From Dehalococcoidia bacterium (lineage in GTDB: Bacteria; Chloroflexota; Dehalococcoidia; Tepidiformales; Tepidiformaceae), in NCBI GenBank assembly GCA_020850615.1, contig JADZEI010000038.1, positions 62,001-126,000 of the forward strand: a stretch of DNA of 64,000 bases, read 5' to 3'. Made by a program: the position numbers and the translations under genes. Of the stretch, positions 59,800 to 64,000 are shown piece after piece; position 1 is the stretch's first letter; each line of letters begins with the position of its first letter. The notes under the pieces were generated by a model. That model saw only the letters and a list, made by a program, of their open reading frames with translations. It had not been told where the DNA came from and ran no database searches.

Positions 59800-61236
59800 C
59801 TATCGCGCGTCGTCCGCTGGCCGCGCGAGTGCGGCGCGCGCGATCTTGCCGGTCGGCGTTCGCGGCAGGTCGTCGAGGAGGACGACGCGGCGTGGCAGGG
59901 CGTGCCCGGAGAGCTGGCCGCGCAGCACCCGCCGCAGCGCCGCCGCCTCACACCCGGGCGCGACCACGAAGGCGACCAGGTGCGTGGGCTCGCCCGGGGG
60001 CTCCGCCGTCGCGGCCGCCGCGTGCACCCCGGGGAGCGAGAGGAGCACGCGTTCGACGTGCTCGACGAAGACGTTTTCACCGCGGATGACGACCATCGAA
60101 TCGCGGCGGCCGGCGAGGTACAGGTAGCCGTCGTCGTCCAGCCACCCCAGGTCGCCGACGGTGTGCCAGCCGTGGTGCGCGATGCGGTCGGTTCCCGCCG
60201 GGTCGCCGTAGTAGCCGGCGAAGCCGTACTGCGTGCGGGCGCACACGAGCCCGGCCTCGCCGGGCGCCGCGGGCGTGCCATCGTCGCGCAGCACCGCAAT
60301 CTTGCTGCCGAAGAATGCGCGGCCGACCGACCCCGGCTTCGCGGCGGCTTCCGTCGCTGGCATGACCGTGACGAAGCCGAGCTCGGACGCGCCGTAGTAC
60401 TCGACCAGCTCCGCCCGCGGGAAGGCGGCGCGCGCCTCTTCGCGGAGGGCGGCGGGCAGCGGTTCGCCGGCACAGACGATGCGCTGGAGCTCCGCGAGGC
60501 GGCGCCCCCGCTCGCGTGCCCGGCGCACCACGCCCCGGAGGACGGACGGGAGCAGGTAGGCGACATGGGCGCCGTCCAGGCTGTCGAGCAGGGCGTCGAC
60601 GCCCGGTTCGGCGGGGAAGCGGAGCGTGGCACCCGTGGACAGCGCCTGGAGCGCCGCGATGAGCGAGAACGAGAAGAACAGCGAACCCGGCACGGCCACC
60701 ACGGTCTCGCTCCCCACGCCGAACTCGATGCCCATCGCGAGGAAGCTGGCGACCCAGGCGTGGTGCGCGCGCGCAATCGCCTTGGGTGACCCGGTGCTGC
60801 CGGAGGAGAAGCCGACATAAAACAGGTCGGCGCTGCCCCGGCTGTCCCGCCCATGAGTACCCTGCGGCGCCGCCAGGAGTTCGGCCAAGGATACGGCGGG
60901 CGTACCGCCGTCGGCGTCCGGGTCGTCACCGATGACGAGCGCGGGCGGGCAGGCGCTGAACGCGGCCGCGCGCTCCCGGGCGCTCCACCCCGGGGCGAGC
61001 GGCACCGCGATGCCGCCGGCTTCGACGACGCCGAGGAACGCGGCGAGCAGCTCCGCGGGCCGTTCGAGCGCGATGGCCACTGGCTTCCCGGCGATCCCGT
61101 GGGAGCCCAGCGAGGCCGCGACCCGGCGCACCTGGTCCCCCAGTTCGCCGTACGTCACTGCCTGGCCGCCCGTTGCAAATGCGGGGCGGGCCGGTTGGGC
61201 CGCCGCCCAGTGCAGCGGGCCGTCGCTCACCCACAT
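59800..61236 (-). CDS. AMP-forming acyl-CoA synthetase / acyl ligase
   Basis: The 478-residue product is an ANL-superfamily adenylating enzyme: P-loop GFSSGSTGSPKA near residue 150, YYGASELG near 285, GDLGWLDDDGYLYLAGR near 365 and the catalytic Lys in PTGKIARAAL near the end. At 478 residues it is somewhat shorter than typical acyl-CoA synthetases. The acyl substrate is unknown. It lies between the solute-binding protein and birA genes on one minus-strand unit. Confidence 0.88.
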   Translation of the reverse strand: MWVSDGPLHWAAAQPARPAFATGGQAVTYGELGDQVRRVAASLGSHGIAGKPVAIALERPAELLAAFLGVVEAGGIAVPLAPGWSARERAAAFSACPPALVIGDDPDADGGTPAVSLAELLAAPQGTHGRDSRGSADLFYVGFSSGSTGSPKAIARAHHAWVASFLAMGIEFGVGSETVVAVPGSLFFSFSLIAALQALSTGATLRFPAEPGVDALLDSLDGAHVAYLLPSVLRGVVRRARERGRRLAELQRIVCAGEPLPAALREEARAAFPRAELVEYYGASELGFVTVMPATEAAAKPGSVGRAFFGSKIAVLRDDGTPAAPGEAGLVCARTQYGFAGYYGDPAGTDRIAHHGWHTVGDLGWLDDDGYLYLAGRRDSMVVIRGENVFVEHVERVLLSLPGVHAAAATAEPPGEPTHLVAFVVAPGCEAAALRRVLRGQLSGHALPRRVVLLDDLPRTPTGKIARAALARPADDAR

Positions 61237-61238
61237 GG

Positions 61239-62897
61239 TCAGCCGGCCGCCGCCCGGAGGGTCTCGAACGCGTGCGGGTAGGCCCAGGCGAGCGACGGTT
61301 CCCACGCGGCGACGCGGTCGCTACGCACCGCCCACGCGGTGTTCGCATAGGGGAGGGTCACGCTCCAGGCCTCGTCGAGGATCGTGCGGTAGACCGCCTG
61401 GATCCCGGCGATCCGGCGCCGCTCGTCGAATTCGCCGGCAAGCGCGGTGATCGCGTCCGAGATTGCCGCGGTGGTCGGCGGGGAGTAGGGCTGGCCGGCC
61501 AGGTAGTCGGTGCGCAGCAGCGACTCGCCGTCGAACCAGGCGCCGCTCGCGAGCGCGGTGATGCCGCCGAGCTGGTGGGCCGCATACCGCTGGAGGTAGG
61601 CGCCCGCCTCCATCGTCTCGACCTCGACATCGAGCCCCGCTGCGCGCCACATGCCGGCGACCGCCTGGAGCATCGCGGGGATCTGCGGCGCCGACGACGA
61701 GTCGTACCCCCAGAGCTTCACGCGCGCACCCTCGGCACCGGCTTCGCTCACCAGTGCCCGCGCCCGGGCGGCGTCGAAGGGCTGGGCCGGGAACATCGCT
61801 GCGTCGTAGCCCCGCGTAACCGGGAAGATGTGCGCCGCCGGCGCGGGCCGCCCGTGGCCGCCGAGCAGCGTCGCAGCCAGCGCTGCCTGGTCGGTCGCCA
61901 GCTGCAGCGCCCGCCGCACGCGGATGTCCCGGTAGGGCCAGGCGTCCGGCTCCTGGAAGTACAACGTCGTGAGCGCCGCGGACTCGCTTTCGAAGATGCG
62001 GACATCCTGCGCGCCGGTGAGCTGTTCGCGGGCCGGGCTGGCGATGCCGTCGATGAAGTCCGCCTCGCCGGTGCGGAGCTGCGCCACCCGGGTCGCCTGT
62101 TCGGGCACGACGTCCATGCGGAGCGACTGGACGTGGGGCGGGCGTTCGTAGTGCCCGGCGTGTGCTTCGAGCTCGACGAATTCTCCGGGTTCGCTGCGGA
62201 CGAGCCGGAACGGGCCCGAGCACATCGGCGCCGCGCGGAATGCGTCCTCGCCGGTGCGCTCGTAGTGGGCGCGCGAGGCGACGTTCCAGCCACGCGGGTT
62301 GATGATGCCGAAACTCAGGCGAAGCGTGCTCGGCTGCCGCATGCGCACCACTACCGTTCGGGCGTCCAGCGCCGCGACGCTTTCGACCTGGTTCGCGACG
62401 GTCGCCTGGTAGGTGTCGCCCGGTTTCACGGCGATGTAGCGCTCGAAGCTCCACTTCGCGTCTTCAGCGGTGACTGGCGTGCCATCCCAGAACGTGGCGT
62501 CGGGGCGAAGGTGGAAGGTCAGCTGCGCGTGGTCGGGCGTCTCCTCCATGCGCCCGGCCAGCGCCGGGACCAGCTGTCCATTCGCGTCCCAGCGGGAGAA
62601 CTGCTCGAAGCACGAGGTCGTGATGGGCGCGAGGTTCGCGACGCGCGTCACGTGGGGGTCGGCCGACTGGTCGGCCAGGGTGACGAGCGCGAGCGTGAGG
62701 GCGCCGCGCGGGCCGGTTGGGGCTGCCGCGGTCGGGCTCGATGTCGACGCCGGGGCGTCCTGAGCGTCATCGCCGCCGCAGCTGAGGGCGGCCAGGGCCC
62801 CGGCTGCACCGAACGCGGCGGGCGCCGCGAGGATGGCGCGTCGCCGCAGCGGTCGCGAGGGGCGAAGGGCTGGGGAAATTGTCAACCGATCGTGCAT
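61239..62897 (-). CDS. ABC-transporter solute-binding protein, family 5, lipoprotein
   Basis: The 552-residue product has a twin-arginine-like LRRRAIL, a hydrophobic stretch and lipobox LAALSC, then the oligopeptide-binding fold: NLAPITTSCFEQFSRWD, FHLRPDATFWDGTPVTAEDAKWSFER near residue 135, SGPFRLV and FDAARARALVSEAG. It binds peptides, opines, nickel or similar ligands. No permease or ATPase gene is in the window. The ATG at 62897 lies inside an inverted repeat; a TTG five codons later is an alternative start. Confidence 0.88.
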   Translation of the reverse strand: MHDRLTISPALRPSRPLRRRAILAAPAAFGAAGALAALSCGGDDAQDAPASTSSPTAAAPTGPRGALTLALVTLADQSADPHVTRVANLAPITTSCFEQFSRWDANGQLVPALAGRMEETPDHAQLTFHLRPDATFWDGTPVTAEDAKWSFERYIAVKPGDTYQATVANQVESVAALDARTVVVRMRQPSTLRLSFGIINPRGWNVASRAHYERTGEDAFRAAPMCSGPFRLVRSEPGEFVELEAHAGHYERPPHVQSLRMDVVPEQATRVAQLRTGEADFIDGIASPAREQLTGAQDVRIFESESAALTTLYFQEPDAWPYRDIRVRRALQLATDQAALAATLLGGHGRPAPAAHIFPVTRGYDAAMFPAQPFDAARARALVSEAGAEGARVKLWGYDSSSAPQIPAMLQAVAGMWRAAGLDVEVETMEAGAYLQRYAAHQLGGITALASGAWFDGESLLRTDYLAGQPYSPPTTAAISDAITALAGEFDERRRIAGIQAVYRTILDEAWSVTLPYANTAWAVRSDRVAAWEPSLAWAYPHAFETLRAAAG

Positions 62898-62911
62898 ATC
62901 CGGTTGACAAT
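62878..62911. promoter_or_regulatory. Inverted repeat over the start of the solute-binding protein gene
   Basis: Perfect 11-bp arms ATTGTCAACCG (62878-62888) and CGGTTGACAAT (62901-62911) are separated by 12 nt. The annotated ATG is in the spacer. Both strands contain TTGACA in an arm, so the dyad may cover promoters on both sides. Confidence 0.5.
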
Positions 62912-62940
62912 CATGTCAGCCCGCCGCGATGGGTCAACCC

Positions 62941-63189
62941 TCAGCCGAGGAAGCTCTCCGGCACGACGCGCTGAACTGGCCGGTGGCGGAGGCCATACAG
63001 GCTCAGCGATTCTCGGCGCAGGCCGAGCCGGACCACCCCCGCGCTGCGGTCCAGCGCCAGGGACTCGACGAACCAGCGCGTCGTCCCGTCGGACATGCGC
63101 ACCTCAAGATAGCCGCCCCGTGAGCCGGCGAGCTCGCCAACTTCGCGTCCATCGCGATCCAGGACCCGCGCCTCAGCAACCGTCGACAT
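62941..63189 (-). CDS. Small PRC-barrel/DUF2171-like protein
   Basis: The 82-residue product has the short beta-barrel pattern ARVLDRDGREVGELAGSRGG followed by YLEVRMSDGTTRWFVESLAL, typical of PRC-barrel or DUF2171-type proteins. No catalytic residues are seen. GAGGTG precedes the ATG. It diverges from the next plus-strand gene. Confidence 0.6.
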   Translation of the reverse strand: MSTVAEARVLDRDGREVGELAGSRGGYLEVRMSDGTTRWFVESLALDRSAGVVRLGLRRESLSLYGLRHRPVQRVVPESFLG

Positions 63190-63416
63190 ACCGCACCTCG
63201 ATGGTACGAGGCTATCGAACAGGCGCGGTGCACCTTCAGTCCGAACGGTCATAATCCGGGGGCTGGATGGGCACGCGCTTTGAGCGAACGTCCCAATCTT
63301 CACCAATTACATACGGAGACTGCTGCGGGGCCGGAGGATCGGCGGCCTGCGGTGTGGGTTCTGGCGCCAGGGCTGGTTTGCCTTAGCACTACTGCTCCGA
63401 TTATCGTCCACTCTAG

Positions 63417-63845
63417 ATGAAGTTCCGGCCGAAGCTCGATGCCTTTCGCGACATCCTCGGGAGCCGCTCCGACGACGGCTTCGTCACGCCCGGAAACGCC
63501 ATCACGCGGGCCATCGAAGCCCCGCTCGAAGCCGACCTCCTCTTCGACACGCTGGTGATCGGCGCGGCGAGCCAGCCGGCGGTGACCGCGCACGTACCCG
63601 TGCGCGCGGAACTGCCTCCGGCGGCAACTCCGGCCCCGGCCGCTCCCGCACCCGCGGCGGCAGCCGCACCGGTGCTCATCGACGGGCTGGACGAGCTCGC
63701 GGACATCCCCTGGACGCCGCCCGCGATCGCGGACCTGCCGGACACCGAGGATGCGGCTGCCGCCATCCTTGCCGATCCCGCGCCGACGCCCGCAGCCTCT
63801 GCGGACGACCACGCGCCGGGCGAGTCGAGCGAGCGCGCGGCCTAG
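63417..63845 (+). CDS. Acidic Ala/Pro-rich protein, function unknown
   Basis: The 142-residue product has a short folded-looking N-terminus (KLDAFRDILGSRSDDGFVTP) and then a long Ala/Pro linker (about residues 60-85) and acidic tail. No family is recognised. It lies 38 bp before the fmdB-like gene on the same strand. Coding is supported by codon bias and a proper stop, but function is not. Confidence 0.5.
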   Translation: MKFRPKLDAFRDILGSRSDDGFVTPGNAITRAIEAPLEADLLFDTLVIGAASQPAVTAHVPVRAELPPAATPAPAAPAPAAAAAPVLIDGLDELADIPWTPPAIADLPDTEDAAAAILADPAPTPAASADDHAPGESSERAA

Positions 63846-63883
63846 CCTACCACCGGCCCGCCGCGCTTCCGTATACTCTCCGC

Positions 63884-64000
63884 ATGGCCATCTACGAGTA
63901 CTACTGCCCGACCTGCCGCGAGCGGTTCGAACAGCGCCGCCCCATGTCCGAAGCCCGGGTCGCGACCACCTGCAAGGCCGGCCACAAGGCCGAGCGCACG
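63884..64000 (+). CDS. FmdB-family zinc-ribbon protein, 5' part
   Basis: The 39 visible residues begin AIYEYYCPTCRERFEQRRPM and include CPTC and a later Cys (TTCKAGH), matching the start of FmdB/CxxC_CxxC_SSSS zinc ribbons. The gene runs off the right edge. TATACT (63872-63877) ends 6 nt before the ATG with no Shine-Dalgarno, the clearest leaderless candidate in the window. Confidence 0.85.
   Translation, partial: MAIYEYYCPTCRERFEQRRPMSEARVATTCKAGHKAERT

Noticed and set aside
61173-63254. 693-codon plus-strand open frame
   Set aside because: It lies opposite the acyl-CoA synthetase and solute-binding protein genes. Its translation is Arg/Gly-rich, the usual shadow in GC-rich DNA.

Overview
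The window is high-GC bacterial chromosome with tightly packed operons, many 1-14 bp gene overlaps and many GTG or TTG starts. Gene content (APS-type sulfur assimilation, two molybdenum oxidoreductase loci, HpaB-family flavoproteins, several apparently leaderless genes) suggests a Chloroflexota-like bacterium, perhaps of the Dehalococcoidia/Tepidiforma type. That placement is inference; no rRNA or phylogenetic marker was compared.

Layout. 1-5.5 kb: start of a lipoprotein (minus strand), then hisE-hisG-(phospholipase-like)-hisD-hisC, then a duplicated-domain lipoprotein. 5.6-12.2 kb: a sulfur-assimilation divergon, with a siroheme sulfite/nitrite reductase on the minus strand and cysH-cysC-cysD-cysN plus a PF02690-like transporter on the plus strand. 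A 15-bp dyad lies between them and overlaps both predicted -10 boxes. 12.3-12.7 kb: about 4.4 copies of a ~100-bp tandem repeat. 12.7-18.8 kb: fumC, a YjbQ-family protein, an alpha/beta hydrolase, maf, an rlmD/trmA-like methyltransferase and an HpaB-family protein, all on the minus strand.

18.9-27.7 kb: an 8.75-kb integrated element sits in the 3' half of a CAT-anticodon tRNA gene, bounded by perfect 46-bp direct repeats. It has a tyrosine integrase (plus) and an opposing minus-strand operon: excisionase, a 56-aa double-CxxC protein, a winged-helix protein, two zinc-motif proteins, an HK97-type capsid protein, a head-associated protein, a tape measure protein and three small proteins. No terminase, portal, protease, tail tube or lysis gene is recognisable. 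This is the most unusual object in the window and looks like a phage satellite or a drastically reduced prophage.

27.8-31.6 kb: a hybrid histidine kinase with an upstream response regulator, a small lipoprotein and an SDR oxidoreductase. 31.6-40.8 kb: a minus-strand operon for a Tat-exported type II molybdoenzyme resembling nitrite oxidoreductase/nitrate reductase (alpha, beta, haem-binding gamma, TorD chaperone), continued by an FeS protein, an NrfD membrane protein and a small membrane protein. A CRP/FNR-type dyad lies upstream. 41.1-46.6 kb: a divergent plus-strand operon with a cytochrome-b-like membrane protein, a NasA/NapA-like molybdoenzyme, a four-cluster ferredoxin, a Rieske protein, a small membrane protein and an HPP-family protein. 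The two loci together point to nitrogen-oxyanion chemistry.

46.6-64 kb: general genes, including an SMP-30 lactonase, a DUF805 protein, a polysaccharide deacetylase, a DEAD-box helicase, a PAQR protein, a split-barrel/GAF regulator pair, a truncated FAD-domain protein, a second HpaB-family protein with a clear promoter and TetR-like palindrome, a thiolase, a zinc dehydrogenase, birA, an acyl-CoA synthetase, a family-5 solute-binding protein, a PRC-like protein and the start of an FmdB zinc ribbon.
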